64,000 nucleotides of DNA from Leptomonas pyrrhocoris (Eukaryota; Euglenozoa; Kinetoplastea; Trypanosomatida; Trypanosomatidae). Where the stretch lies: the NCBI RefSeq assembly GCF_001293395.1, contig NW_015438385.1, positions 1-64,000 on the forward strand, read 5' to 3'. This document shows positions 41,721-53,247 of this stretch, in pieces (position 1 is the first letter of the stretch; each line of letters begins with the position of its first letter). The notes beneath the pieces were generated by a model. That model was given only the letters and a program-made list of their open reading frames with translations, did no database searches and was not told where the DNA came from. The translations under genes were made by a program, and so were the position numbers.

Positions 41721-42197
41721 TCAACTACCGTTTGAACTCTGCTGTTGTGGAGCTTCACGGGGCACGGCGTTCGCCACCTCCGCACGGTCTGTAATGGCGG
41801 AGACGGACTCGGAAAAGTAGGCCGCTCGGCCATACACGGTATCATCCGTTGCCGTGATGCAGTAGTACCGCGGCGCACCGGTAGAGGCAGCCGCCTCTGA
41901 CCTTGACGTTGCCGGTTGGAAGATAACACAGCCGCCGTTCTTCTCCGCCTCCTCACGCGAGCTCGGCCGGCAGTACCGCACCCACTCTCGCAACTCCGTC
42001 TCGTCACGGAGGAGGATGTTGCCCCAGACATCCGCGCCCTGGGGGAAGCGGGCGTCAAAGTGGTGACAGGGCAGCGCCTCTGGGAGAGATGCGACGGTGA
42101 AGGTGCCCCGCGCCGCGTCCTGCAGCTCTCTCGCCCGCTCGCTCCGCTCCTGCGTGTTGCGTCGTGTGGAGTAGCGATAGAGGGCGGCCACGTGCAT
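41721..42197 (-). CDS. GNV-GG-VYG family member 9
   Basis: 158 residues from ATG 42195-42197 (M-H-V-A-A-L-Y-R-Y), chosen over a longer open frame because member 8 also begins M-H-x with an LYRYG-like stretch. Core: EALPCHHFDARFPQGADVWGNILLRDETELREW, CRPSSREEAEKNGGCVIFQPA, PRYYCITATDDTVYGRAAYFSE. The usual ARPV reads YCRPSS, and GPxGNV reads DVWGNI. A short tail (about 30 residues, Gln/Ser-rich) follows. Soluble; function unknown. Confidence 0.86.
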   Translation of the reverse strand: MHVAALYRYSTRRNTQERSERARELQDAARGTFTVASLPEALPCHHFDARFPQGADVWGNILLRDETELREWVRYCRPSSREEAEKNGGCVIFQPATSRSEAAASTGAPRYYCITATDDTVYGRAAYFSESVSAITDRAEVANAVPREAPQQQSSNGS

Positions 42198-43894
42198 TGC
42201 TCTTGTTTTACAGTAGGAGAGCCAAATGCTCAAATGCAATCTATCGAAGAATATGTACACCTCCCGCTGCGCATTGATCCTTTCGCGGAGAAGGGCACCG
42301 CGCACCGCCACCGCACGAGTTCCACAAAAGAGAGGAAAGAGAAAGGGAAAAGCAACAGTGGAACTTGAGAGAGAAAAGCTGTGTCCACTGCGTGTTGTCC
42401 ACACCGCTAATCTCCGTGCAGGCGCAGACGAAAACACAAGCAAACATCATAAAAAGAGACACAAATTTCAAGAGTGAAGGCATGAGCGGGGCGTGCAGCC
42501 TCGGGATCCCCGCGCATTGCTGCCTCAACTGCGCCAGCTTGCGGTGGAGCACTGTCGCCAATCCCCATTTTCTTTCAGCCTTCTTCACGCTGCGAAGCAC
42601 TAGTACTTCTTTGTTGCTGCCGTTGTGGCAACGTGCCCGAAGTCGTCACCGGAGAGAGAGAGAAGCGAATCATCCTTTTCTGGTACGTAGAGGTGGTGGC
42701 GTCGCGCAACGGACGCCTGCAACAAACGAACGCACAGAGGAAAGAAAAGCGCAGGACGGGCGGATCGTTGTGTCCTTCTTCACCGTTGTGACCGAGGGCC
42801 TTTGCAGCGCTCGATAAGACGTTTGCAAACGGAAGGCCTCGGCACTGACTCCTCCTGCGTCGGGAAGACAAAGACCACAAAGCCAAGAAAAAGGGAGTAC
42901 AAAGGAGCTCCGTGCCTCAAAGGCCCACGAATACAGAAAGGGCAAACAGAGAGCCTTCTTCCCTCGGTCGCATTGATACGCAGGATGCACAGCGACGTCT
43001 ACGAAAAGAGAGAGGAAAAACAAATCGTGCACGTGCATAGGAATACCTGCATATATATCTAGAAGCGCGAAGCAGTAATATGAGTGAAAACCTTTGTGCT
43101 TGAAGTAGAAGAGAGAAGAGGCGCGCGAGATACAACACATTCCGCCCCTCCGCAGCATCGTCCTTGTAACGCACACAGCGAAAGGAACTTAAAGAAAAAA
43201 GCAGAAACGAAAAACAATTAAAGAGGCGGGCCGTGGAAAGAGTTGCGCAGCACGCGTATACAACAGATGTGTGCTGCACCGCCCCTTTCGACGGTGCCTT
43301 GTACGCACAGAACAGGGAAAAAGCGAAACAGCTAGAAGGTACTCACCTGTAGGAGGGAAACGAGATTGAAATAAAACCTTGTGTGCATGCTGCAGTTCGT
43401 ACTACAGTAATTAAAAAACAGAAAAGAACGCAAAGGGCACTGCTTTCACCTGTCGAGTACAAGGGAGACGGACTTCATACGCGCGTGTGTGGGCTCCAGC
43501 GACGGAAAGAAGGGGTGAAATAAATCAACCGGAAGAGATTGCAGTTCTCTCCTCAGCGGAGAAGAACACACACACACACACGTCCCAAAGGGCAGCGACA
43601 ACCGGGGGAAGAAAAGAAAAGAAAGGTGGAGAGCCCAAAGGACAGCAGAGGAGAGCGAAATCAATTGGCGTGCACACACGCGCTCATTAATTCTTTTCAT
43701 GCCGCGTGCGCTCCGTAGTGTTCAACGCCAGCTGCGTTCCTCCCCTTCCTGCCTCCTTCATCGTCACCGTACGCAGGAGTTGCTGCGGCACGGTGTTACG
43801 CGTCGATTGCGCTTCTTCGAACGCACCGTCTCTGTCCTCCTCTGTGTACGCGTTGGAGCAGCTGCGAATGCCATGACAAGAGCCATGGCGGCGA
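42198..43894. other. Intergenic spacer (1.7 kb)
   Basis: No supportable gene. GC-rich, mixed-polarity sequence at 42,480-42,900 interrupts the usual purine bias but shows no motif. A CA run lies at about 43,568-43,581. Confidence 0.45.
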
Positions 43895-44317
43895 CTACGG
43901 CTTCTCTTCATGCGTTCCACAAGGGCGGGGCAGGTACACAGCGCGGCCGTACACCTCATCGTCGGTGTCCATGATGCAGAAGTACCGCGGCTTCGCAGAC
44001 GATGAGGAGGAGGAATTCTGTGAGGTGCCCGCCGGGGGGACGTACATGATGCACCCTCCCTTCGTCTCCGCCTCCTTCTGCGACACGGGACGTGCCACCA
44101 GCAACCACCTCGCGAAGTCCTCTGCCTCCGTCACGGCAACGACGCCCATCGGCACCGTCACGTCTGCGAACGCCTTTGCGGTGACGTTGCACGGAAGCGC
44201 CGGCGGCGGTCGACGAGCGCGGTGGCCCCGGGAAGAGTAACGAGCGATGCGCAGCCGAGTCATCTCCAGCGCAATCTTTCTACGCTCCTGCGGGGTCATT
44301 GCAGTGGCAGCGAACAT
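43895..44317 (-). CDS. GNV-GG-VYG family member 10
   Basis: 140 residues from ATG 44315-44317 (M-F-A-A-T-A-M); a second in-frame ATG at 44,299 (M-T-P-Q-E-R) is possible. Short basic N-terminus (RIARYSSRGHRARR), then PPALPCNVTAKAFADVTVPMGVVAV, DFARWLLVARPVSQKEAETKGGCIMYVPP, a poly-Ser loop, PRYFCIMDTDDEVYGRAVYLPRP and a very short tail. G-N-V is replaced by G-V-V. One of the smallest copies, nearly domain-only. The open frame extending to 44,770 overlaps the decayed copy 11 in another frame and is not used. Confidence 0.86.
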   Translation of the reverse strand: MFAATAMTPQERRKIALEMTRLRIARYSSRGHRARRPPPALPCNVTAKAFADVTVPMGVVAVTEAEDFARWLLVARPVSQKEAETKGGCIMYVPPAGTSQNSSSSSSAKPRYFCIMDTDDEVYGRAVYLPRPCGTHEEKP

Positions 44318-44679
44318 GATTACGCGGCTACGATGGGGCGCGTACACGTGCGTTTCGTTTCTCTTTGGAGGGGTAGAGGGTCTTTTGACGGAGATGGCAG
44401 TGAAAGTGAATGGTGTGTGTGTTGGCGAGTGAGGAGGATGCATATCACGTAGATGAAAAGCGTAAAGAAGAAGAACGCACCTGCACTGCGCGCGTTGCTC
44501 TCCTCGGATGGACGACTGAAAAGTACAGGTTCGACGTCGACATTTACGTGGTAGGGTTTCATGAAGGAACCATACAAGACAAACAAGGAGAAGCAGGGGA
44601 TGAAGAGGAGAGTGTGCCGGAGACGGCAGTGCAAGGGAAACAACAAACCACGAAAAAAAAGAAAAGCCAACCTTGACAT
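44318..44679. other. Spacer between members 10 and 11
   Basis: About 360 bases. It is where the missing C-terminal half of copy 11 would be expected; I see no YF...VYG remnant in any frame. Confidence 0.5.
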
Positions 44680-44979
44680 TCAAGGGTCTGCATGCAGAGA
44701 CAGCAGTTTTACGCACCCGCCTTTGCTCTCCGCCTCCTCGGCGGGAACCGGACGCGCCACCAGCAACCATTCCTGCAGCTCTTCGCTACAACTCATCACC
44801 ACGTTGCCCAGCGGCCCCGCATCCTCGAGGGAGAAGGTCATAACGGTTGTGACAGAGAAGTGCCGCAGGGAACCGCCGTAGTACTCAACATCGTTGCTGA
44901 CGATTGGGGGGGGGGGGGAAGCGGAGGGTTCCGTAGTGGAAGCGGCACTTGTGGTGCTCCTCCGAGTTATCTCCATCAT
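44680..44979 (-). pseudogene. Decayed GNV-GG-VYG family member 11
   Basis: The open frame from ATG 44977-44979 encodes 99 residues and stops straight after LLSLHADP, before the YF...VYG half. Residues D-A-G-P-L-G-N-V-V through HADP match member 12 exactly. Upstream of that point the family sequence continues only in another frame, where it reads V-L-R-R-F-P-A-A-L-L-C-H-N-R-Y-D-L-L-P, against V-L-Q-R-S-P-A-A-L-P-C-E-S-Y-Y-D-L-F-P in member 12. A one-base insertion near 44,828-44,835 accounts for this. A 12-base G run (44,907-44,918) also lies in the N-terminal part. The copy is thus frameshifted and lacks half of the domain. It probably makes no functional protein. Confidence 0.85.
44684..44827. 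repeat. 144-bp near-identical segment shared with member 12
   Basis: Matches 47,187-47,330 with a single mismatch (44,698), while flanking family sequence is clearly diverged. Likely a gene conversion tract from the intact neighbour. Confidence 0.85.
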
Positions 44980-46924
44980 GGCGGTGTCTCATTTTGAAAG
45001 AGCCGTAGAAGAAGTAAAGTGAAGTGTGCTCTGGCTCTATAGTAGCTGGGTATTACGTTTCGTGGTTGATGTAGCACATGAAAGCAGTCCGTTCCCGTGG
45101 GGGTTAAGTGCCCTGATTGGAGTCCGAGCCGCATGCAGCGAGGCAGCAGCAAGATAACTACCGCAGTGTGTCACAAGTAGTGGAGATAGAGGGAAAGGGA
45201 GAGGAAGAAGGTTTACAGAAAAACAAAGAAGTCGGAAAGGAGTCGCCGGCGTTACCGAATGCGCACCAGCTCCACAACCTTTGTTGCCGCTCGTCGACGT
45301 ACCGGTATTAAATCTGTGAAGACCTGCACCGCTGGAAGTAGGCCTGGACAGCAGAATGCAACCCAAGCTGTGCGACTCTTCTATTTGCAGTCCGCGTGCT
45401 CAGGTCGATCAAACGGAGCGCAGAGGCTTTGCTGGTGCGCCACCGTAAAGCTCTTCATTTTTCTTTTCCGCGAAAATGAGCCGTAAGAGAAGCGCAGAGA
45501 AAAAGAAAGCGTTCAACGGAACTTCCAGACGCAACAGGACGAATTTATGAGGCGCTTTGCGGAAATGAAAAAATAAAGGAGCGGAAAGAAGAAGAGAAGA
45601 TTTATTTTTATTTTTTAACAAGGCAAAGGCGACGGCGCACTGTTCACGTGCGTGGTCGATTTCATTTCTAAATAGCACCGCATGAATCCTATAAGAAAGA
45701 AGCTTAAATCATGTACAAAGGAAGATAGAAAAATAAACACTTATCGTCACAGAGCAGCGGTGTCAATAAGGACAGGGAAAGAAAATAAAATAAAATAAAA
45801 GAAAAGAAGGGGGAACCTCATGACGACTGACCACAGGATCCATTCATGATCCTTTCTCGGCGCTGTCGTTGTTCGGCACGGAGGTGATCTACGGCATATT
45901 TCAATCGCTCGAGCGCAAAGCGAATGCAATCGCCGACCTGACGCAAAGATGCGCAGCAGCGGTGAAAAAACCAACAATAAAGGGAGTCAACAGGGGAAAG
46001 TGAAAACAAAAGTCGGCGGGCTCGAACTGCTCTCGGCGGTGTATTGCAGAGTGATAGAAATGATGAGAGCGAACACGATAACTTCGATTCAATAAAGATG
46101 GAAAAACCACACTCAAGTTAAAAGGAAAAGGAATCAGAAGCACCGTTTGACTTGCCAACAAAACAGATAGTAAAAATAATACTAGTAAGATATAAGTACA
46201 GGCATCGTCAAGGAGAGAAGAGAAAGAAAAAACACTGACGTTTGCTTAAGCTGCGTTCACGACAGTACGGAGGAAAAATAAATATAAAGAGGGCTCATGT
46301 ATGCAGAGCAGACCACCGAATGGTACTTCGAAAGGGAAAGTAAAGGGGCTGTAAACACCGGTCACCACAGGCAAGCACGCACAGCGAGACGAGAGAGACT
46401 CCTCCGCACCCCCGTCCATTAGTCGCATACAAGCCTTTTACTTCACGTTACGGATGGTGCAAAAAGAAAAGAAAAGGAAGAAATAGGGTCCGGCAAATGT
46501 CCTTTCAGCTCCTGGATTCCGTGGCAGATGCGCTATCCACCATCTCCATGTACCGCCGTTGCTCAGCGGGTGCGCTTCTGCACCGCATTCAGTTTCCGCG
46601 TCCATCTGCCTGTTTGATTGCCCGACGAACAAACGAGCGTGCCATGTTCAGAGTATTCATTATACTGAGACTTGACACACACACACACACACACAACCAA
46701 CAACGTGCGAAGACTCAAAGAAGATACATATGTATTTAAAACAATTAAAGAGATGTTTAGAAAAATAGTCTTGTTTTCTTTTGTCCGCGACAAACGAGCG
46801 TTTGACTGCCCGTCTGTCCTCCGAACAAACACGGTGAAGCGAAGTAGTCGAAGGCAACCGAATGCCCTGCCTCAACAGCGATGAATCACAGCGAAGGAAG
46901 AAAAGAAGGGGAAACACAACTCGA
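44980..46924. other. Long intergenic spacer (1.9 kb)
   Basis: No supportable gene. A CA run lies at about 46,676-46,694. Two similar ACAAACGAGCG-GT-like stretches (near 46,629 and 46,790) show slight local duplication. Confidence 0.45.
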
Positions 46925-47488
46925 TCAGTTCTCCGTCGGCACCGAAGTCCCCAGCAGGCACACCGAAGGGGGACTCTCGCCCACGTCAAACAGCTCACTG
47001 GTGCGCATTGACGCATCTGTGCAGCCCGCGTCCGAGGTGTCCCAGCACTCCCTAGTGGAAACCATAGATTCCTCATTTCTGTCTGCGGCGCTCTTCTCAC
47101 ACCGCGGGATGTACTGCGCGCGTCCGTACACGACGTCATCGGGGTCGGTGATGCAGAAGTACTGCGGCTCTGGTGGGGACTCGGTGGGGTCTGCATGCAG
47201 CGACAGCAGTTTTACGCACCCGCCTTTGCTCTCCGCCTCCTCGGCGGGAACCGGACGCGCCACCAGCAACCATTCCTGCAGCTCTTCGCTACAACTCATC
47301 ACCACGTTGCCCAGCGGCCCCGCATCCTCGGGGAACAGGTCATAATAGCTTTCACAAGGAAGCGCCGCAGGAGACCGCTGTAATACGCTGGAGCGCTGTT
47401 GCTGGCGATTAGATGCAGAGGATGGCGCATTCGAAGCGGCACTCGTGCCGCTCCTCATATTACCGCCCAGGTTGTAGTACCACCACAT
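46925..47488 (-). CDS. GNV-GG-VYG family member 12
   Basis: 187 residues from ATG 47486-47488 (M-W-W-Y-Y-N). Core: ALPCESYYDLFPEDAGPLG, NVVMSCSEELQEWLLVARPV, PAEEAESKGGCVKLLSLHADP, PQYFCITDPDDVVYGRAQYIPR. A tail of about 57 residues is Ser/Thr/Glu/Asp-rich. N-terminus Ser/Gln-rich (NRQQQRSS). Intact counterpart of decayed copy 11 and donor or acceptor of the shared 144-bp tract. Also related to members 13 and 14 through the PEDAGP element. Soluble; function unknown. Confidence 0.88.
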   Translation of the reverse strand: MWWYYNLGGNMRSGTSAASNAPSSASNRQQQRSSVLQRSPAALPCESYYDLFPEDAGPLGNVVMSCSEELQEWLLVARPVPAEEAESKGGCVKLLSLHADPTESPPEPQYFCITDPDDVVYGRAQYIPRCEKSAADRNEESMVSTRECWDTSDAGCTDASMRTSELFDVGESPPSVCLLGTSVPTEN

Positions 47489-50082
47489 GGCTTTAACGGA
47501 CCAAAACAAGGGGAAAAAGAATTCACCACAGTTTGTGGATTTTTTGCACTGATAAACGAAGTAAACTAGAGACAATAAGCACACCTCTTTTTTCTTTAAA
47601 ACTGCACTTCGCTGGGTGCGTAAAAGGTCGATAACGCAGAGCAGTCAGTAAATGTTGTGATTAAGAAAAAGAGAAAGGTCTTTTTTTTGAAGGTTCGTCT
47701 TCCAACACCGGTAGAGGTATGGCGGATCGATGGAAGACGACGCAGACGTGTGTGCCTGAGCGAAACGCACGTGACCGTGGACGATGAAGTGCGCGCGCCG
47801 TCAACAAACAGAATCAGAACAGACAGAGAGGAGATAACACGAGGGAAAGAAAGCAGAGGGAAGGAAAGCACGACAGTGATGAACCGCATTGCAGAGAAGC
47901 GAATTCTGCTTTGAAAGAGGCGCGGTTGTACATGTCAACGAACGCTCGTGGATGCGTTTCGTTAGAACTCGAAGAAATTGATGAAGGACTCCAGTGGAAG
48001 GGGAAACCCACGCGACGGCAAGAACCGGCACGGACCAGCAAGATGCGATGAGTGGACATAAACGCCTGCACGCCCATCATGCTCCACCACAGGCGATGTT
48101 CGAGAGGTCCGATCATTCGCCTCACCTCACCGTTTTTTGCTCTTGACTCCGCGAGGAGCTTTTCATCACCGTATCCAACAACATAAAGAGTCAAACGAGG
48201 CCTTCCCATAATAGCAGGAATTAAACCAAGACAAGAGAAGAGAGCAAGAAAAAAAAAAGCGAAGATACGAAAATGGCGAACGTCAAAAGAAAAGGAAAAA
48301 ACCCAGCAGAGATGCGGTGCAGTTCGTTGTCCGCAGCGTCAGCCGCAGCAACTTCCGTATTCATCAACCACTCACATCAAAGCACCCATCACCACTCTTA
48401 TAGACGGATTCGGCGATCTTCGGAGGGAAGAAAGAAAAATGCTAGCGTGCCTCCTGCGAGCGGGGCGACGAGAAATAAAATGCTATGAGTGACGCCGCCT
48501 TGTTAACATTCAGTGCTGTTACTTTACTGCATATTCAATGACTGATCAGAGGCTTCTGCACACCGTTAAACAACGCCTTTTTCTTGCCTTTCAGCACACT
48601 GTACGTCGTGCAATGTACGGTGAGAGTTGTAGAAGTGCCGTCTGTTTCATTGAACAGATACTTAAATATAGAAGGCAAGTAACCTAGAAGAAAACAGATT
48701 GAATCGTACGGAAGGAAGAACAAAGAAAAAAAAAGGCACTCCGAGAAACAAAAGCTTTGGGAAATATGTGGTAGCAAATAGAAACAGGGAGAAAACACAC
48801 GATTGCGCACGATACATCGGTGTCTCATGCACAACAACAAGAGAGGCGGTAGCCTGTTGTGAGAGAGCGGATCAGGAAAAAAAGAAGGCCAGCAGCCTGA
48901 TACGAGTACTCCATACTGCTCTCGAGAGGTCTTCATTTACCTCATAAAAGCAAGACAAAGGAAAGAGAGAAGGGAAAGAGTACGAAAACAAACAATTGCT
49001 ACTAGTGAAAGCCACTCATTCACTCCCGCTGAGTCAACAGCGGTATTAAAAGAAATTGTAAAAAAGAGAAAAGTTCGGCAGTGTTACTATCCACACAAGT
49101 CTCTCGAGAATAAAAAAAGGCATACTTTTAAAATTCAGATACTTCTACGAGACAGAGTTAGCCCCTCAAAACAAACAAAAAGAAAAACTGAAAACACAGG
49201 ACCCAAAGAACGACAATAGTTCCGTTATCGTTCCGTTTAAGCGGTCCAGCTGAAAACTGTGAGAAATGCCGCCTTCATCAGCTTTTCAAACACTCTTGTC
49301 AGTATGCACAGGCCAGCAAAGATGATATAAAAGAAAAAAGAAAAGGCAACAGCAAAAAAACGACTCGTGTTGTCTCGCCTCCCCCGCTGCCGATAAGGTG
49401 GTTGTGCTGCGATGGACAAATCACGAGAGTTTGGCGTTTAATAAATAAATAAGAAAGAAAGAAGCGACGATGCGGCGGCTCTTTCTTTGGCCCCACGGTG
49501 TAACCTCCTTTCGAAGTCTCACCGTTTAGGAATGCGTTTCGCTGCGTCGCACTGCAGATCTTTTGCATCGTGCGAACACCGTCGCCTCGGAATGGATGGC
49601 CAGGAAACAGCATCAGTTGCTTGGATAAAGATGAAATGAGGATATATATATATGCATATACAGATAAAACAAACGGGGTGACCAAAAATGGAAAGGCAGA
49701 AAATAAAGGTCGGGAGGAACCATTCAAAATGGCGATGTTGCTTAGAAAACGGTAAAAGAGGGAAGAGAGGGAGGGAGTCAACGAGGTGAGATTGTAAAGG
49801 ACACCGTAGAAGCAATAGAGGAGGTACAGCGCGCTTTTCATTCTGCCCACTACAAAATCGGCTGTAAAACACACAAAAATAGGTACGAAACCGGTGTATC
49901 AGAAACGCTTGAGAAAAAGGAGGTGTTCATCGAATGCAGTAGCCTTTGATGACTTCTTCCCTCTTCAGCGAAGCTGCAGTTCTCACTCAGGCCTAACACG
50001 CGTTACACGTCAACGAGAGCTCTCCACAAAGAGAATCGGCAGCAAGGTCTGTCGGGTGAGCACAGCGCGCCCTCACACGAGC
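47489..50082. other. Longest spacer of the array (2.6 kb)
   Basis: Mostly A/G-rich plus strand with no repeat of note. It is long enough to have held another family copy, but I find no GNV, GG or VYG remnant. It contains the tentative small frame at 47,928-48,209. Confidence 0.45.
47928..48209 (-). other. Tentative open frame, possible gene or relic
   Basis: An open frame from ATG 48207-48209 begins M-G-R-P-R-L-T-L-Y-V-V-G-Y and stays protein-like (EVRRMIGPLEHRLWW, MMGVQAFMSTH) for about 95 residues, then becomes low-complexity Phe/Leu/Ser and ends at 47,814. I do not recognise it. The composition of the first part is unlike the surrounding spacer, hence the mention; it may be chance. Confidence 0.25.
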
Positions 50083-50481
50083 TTACCCTGGCGGCGCGGA
50101 CACGACAGACCCACACGACGGACGCTGCTGGTACGTCGATCGGCCAAAGACGTCATCGTCGGAGTTGCGGAAGTGGAAGTACTGCACCGGGTGCTTTGGG
50201 TCGCCGGTGACGTACGCCATGCAGCCTCCGTCCAGCTGCACGGCCTCCTCCTCCTCTGACACCGGCGTTGCCACCAGCGCCCACATCTGCGCTTCCTCTC
50301 TGCACTTGATGACGACGGTGCCCGTCGGGCCTGCATCTTCGGGGTAAATGCCGTAGTAGTTCGTGCAGGGCAGGGCTTTGGGAAGATGCGCGTACTGCGA
50401 TGCCGTGAGTCGCGGGATGAAGGAATGGCGACGGTTGGAACTCCTTTGGTGGTGGTGGTGGCCTCGGTGGAACAGTGGCAT
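50083..50481 (-). CDS. GNV-GG-VYG family member 13
   Basis: 132 residues from ATG 50479-50481 (M-P-L-F-H-R-G-H-H-H-H), the shortest intact copy. His/Arg-rich N-terminus, then KALPCTNYYGIYPEDAGPTG, TVVIKCREEAQMWALVATPV, EEEEAVQLDGGCMAYVTGD, VQYFHFRNSDDDVFGRSTYQQRP. The GG motif is followed by Cys as in the main group; VYG is VFG, and ARPV is ATPV as in member 14. An upstream extension to 50,970 is rejected. Soluble; function unknown. Confidence 0.85.
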   Translation of the reverse strand: MPLFHRGHHHHQRSSNRRHSFIPRLTASQYAHLPKALPCTNYYGIYPEDAGPTGTVVIKCREEAQMWALVATPVSEEEEAVQLDGGCMAYVTGDPKHPVQYFHFRNSDDDVFGRSTYQQRPSCGSVVSAPPG

Positions 50482-51636
50482 GAGTGTGCAATCAATAATA
50501 TTTTTAGCAATACAGCGAACTCGCCTATTCAGGGCTGCACGAACGCAGGAGAGGGCGGTGAAGGACACCAAGCGTACCGACAGGAGAGGTGGATTAGGAG
50601 TGTAGTGTGTAGTGAATTGGCTGCCAAACGACAATTGAATCAAACAACTGCGAAGACAGGTTTTTGCGACATTACACGGATAAGAACGGCGAAAACAAAA
50701 ATGAGAAGGTGGTTCTTCTTCTGTGAGGAGAAAGAGAGCGTGCAGGTGGAGTGTTTTGTGCCAATGGTTGTTCCGTAGGAGGGAAAAGAGAAAAACAAAG
50801 AATAGTTTTGCGGAAGACTCGCGCTGGTCAGGCAGAGTGGTTCGCCGTAAAGGATAACAAACGGCGAGTAGAAAAGCCACCTTTGACCGTCCATTGTGGG
50901 TGTTTTGTTTCTGTGTGTATGAGAATGGCCGCCACACACGATGGTAGCTGTGAGCAGGCACTCTACGCACTTCGCGGCCTTCGCTGCAGGCACTTTACCT
51001 TTGAAGTCGGCGCCACGCAGTTTTTCTGTTTTCCCCATCTGCTGAACATCATCATCTATCCACCGAGAGAACCAACGCGGATGAAGTGTGCCGAACAGGC
51101 CTCGCATCCATACTGGCTTCTTCCGCTACGGTGCGTACAACTTCAATTTGGCAGGACGTCCATGAGAAACAGTTTGACACAAAATAACCCACGCGGTGGA
51201 GAGATCTTCCACCGCGTATTTACAGAGAAAGAATCGAACTGACTGCGTACCCCCCGCTCACACACACATTGATATAGATGTAAGAGGAAAGCACCAAACA
51301 ATTGAAAAAGAGGGAGTTTAATAGTTAGGAAAAGCAGATCTTTTGAACAGCATGGAGGATAGCGGCGCAATAGTCATAAGAGCCAAAGGAAACGGGAAGC
51401 AAAATAAATAAATAATAGGGCTGACCCAGCTGTGTTCCACACAGACGCCCGGGGGCGGCTTCGTGGAAGGAAAACGAATGGAAAAGGGCGACATGCTTCA
51501 ACGTGTGAATAACAGAGCATCTACGCGCAGCGACGCAGGCGACTACTTCTCTGCACTTTACAGGTTCGACGGTCCGCAACGCCAGCCACGCAACGTCACG
51601 CACACTTCTCAGGACGCAGGTGATGCTTGCCGTGCT
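50482..51636. other. Intergenic spacer (1.2 kb)
   Basis: No supportable gene. A GC-rich stretch (51,440-51,636) next to member 14 is probably its 3' region. Confidence 0.5.
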
Positions 51637-52176
51637 TCACACAGCACACGTCTGGACTTCCGTCAACGCTTCATCGGACAGAGCGCCGTACGACGTGCCC
51701 ACGTCCACGTGCTTCGCCGTGGGAAACTGCATCGCCGCAACGTAGTCGCTCGTCACCGGCGACCCGGGCAGCAGCGGCGGCACCAGCATTCTCTGATACG
51801 ACGCACTGCCGTAAATCTCTTCCGCATCCTGCGCAAACTCGTAGTACTGCGGGTCCACCTCACCGCTGTCGTCGACGTACTGCAGACAACCGCCTTTCGC
51901 TACGGCGTCGGCGGCAGAGATGGGCGTCGCCACCAGCCGCCACACGCGCATGTCCTCGCTGTCATGAATCACGACGTGGCCGAGCGGGCCGGCGTCTTCG
52001 GGGAAGAGCTCGTAGTAGTTGTAGCACGGGATTGCTGCAGGGAGGTGACGCGGTGCGGTGGTCGTCGGGGTGGCGAGAACAGCGGTGGTGACAGTGGAAG
52101 AGCGGGCAGTGGAGGACGCAGCTCTCGTGCCGTTCCTCGACCGTATTGAGCGGCGCCACAAGTGGAAGCGTCCCAT
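51637..52176 (-). CDS. GNV-GG-VYG family member 14
   Basis: 179 residues from ATG 52174-52176 (M-G-R-F-H-L-W-R-R). Basic N-terminus followed by Ser/Thr-rich sequence. Core: AAIPCYNYYELFPEDAGPLGH, VVIHDSEDMRVWRLVATPI, AVAKGGCLQYVDD, PQYYEFAQDAEEIYGSASYQR. The tail (about 55 residues) is not low-complexity and includes PGSPVTSDYVAAMQFPTAKH. Sister to member 13 (ATP motif, PEDAGP). IYGSASY is close to the forms in the FPRAVGP and membrane-anchored subgroups, so this copy may be near the root of the short forms. Function unknown. Confidence 0.86.
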   Translation of the reverse strand: MGRFHLWRRSIRSRNGTRAASSTARSSTVTTAVLATPTTTAPRHLPAAIPCYNYYELFPEDAGPLGHVVIHDSEDMRVWRLVATPISAADAVAKGGCLQYVDDSGEVDPQYYEFAQDAEEIYGSASYQRMLVPPLLPGSPVTSDYVAAMQFPTAKHVDVGTSYGALSDEALTEVQTCAV

Positions 52177-53190
52177 GTTTGAAGCGCAACAACCGCAGAA
52201 ATGAAGAGGGCAGCTGCTTTGTAAGTTACGTGCTTCCAAAAACAGAGGCGGTGAATAGAGCAGGAACAACACAGTCGGTGTGCGAAAACCGCTTTTGCGA
52301 TGAAAAATGGAAGTTGAAATATTGCTGAGACGGACTTACTCACTTGTGCTGTCGATTCTCATTTTAAACTTATATATATGGTTTTTTAATTTGGGATTGA
52401 TGGCTTGATTGCCTTAGAGAGCAGTGAGCGAGTTCGCAACCTTCAATTCTCCTGGTGCGAATCAATTGAAGCAACAATGAACAGTCGAGCGAAAGGGAGG
52501 GGTGGGAAGTCCACTGCTCGCCACAGCATACCTTTTACGGTGCTGTTATCTTGTGTGTATCGGATGAGAGAAGCACAGTAAAGAGGTGTTGCTTTAAAAG
52601 AGACGAGAGTGAGCGGGTTGGCACACTCTAAAAAAAAAAAATATATATAGCGAGAGAATAGAAGACGGTGAGATAATAATAAAAGAGAAATAACCAAAAA
52701 GAAACGTCCATGGCAGGCACATAGCAGGCGCATCGTTCCTGAACAATCAGGCGGGTACTTCGGCAGGACAGCGTCTGGTATTGCATCCAGTGACACACAT
52801 GGTATGCGCCGCATCATCCAGTGCTCTTCAGTGGCAATGAAGCGCTGGCAGTGGAGCAGGAAAGTAGCGTTTTTCGACTCTTCCCACCACGATAGAAAGG
52901 TGAGTGCCATAACTTCCATTTTGTTTGTTTGCTGAGATGAGTTTCGCCTACCTGTGACGGTACCGCACGAAAGGAACCTTCGTTGATGCGTGGAGACCGC
53001 GGCACCTCCTCCATCTACTGATAGGTCGGAAGGGACAAGGAAAACAGAGAATGGCTGTAGGCGTAGTTTGAAACGAACAGTAAGTGTAAATCACACGGTG
53101 CTCCTCTCTTCGGGCTTTCCTCATTCCCATGAACTCTCAGAAACAAAAAGCGTAAGGAAATAAACAACCGCCTAAATCGAAGCCCTGTGG

Positions 53191-53247
<57 letters not shown>

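Noticed and set aside
42198-42443. N-terminal extension of family member 9
   Set aside because: Hydrophobic and basic filler with no family likeness; the Met at 42,197 matches the start of member 8.
44318-44770. 150-residue N-terminal extension of family member 10
   Set aside because: It overlaps the family core of copy 11 in another frame and has spacer-like composition.
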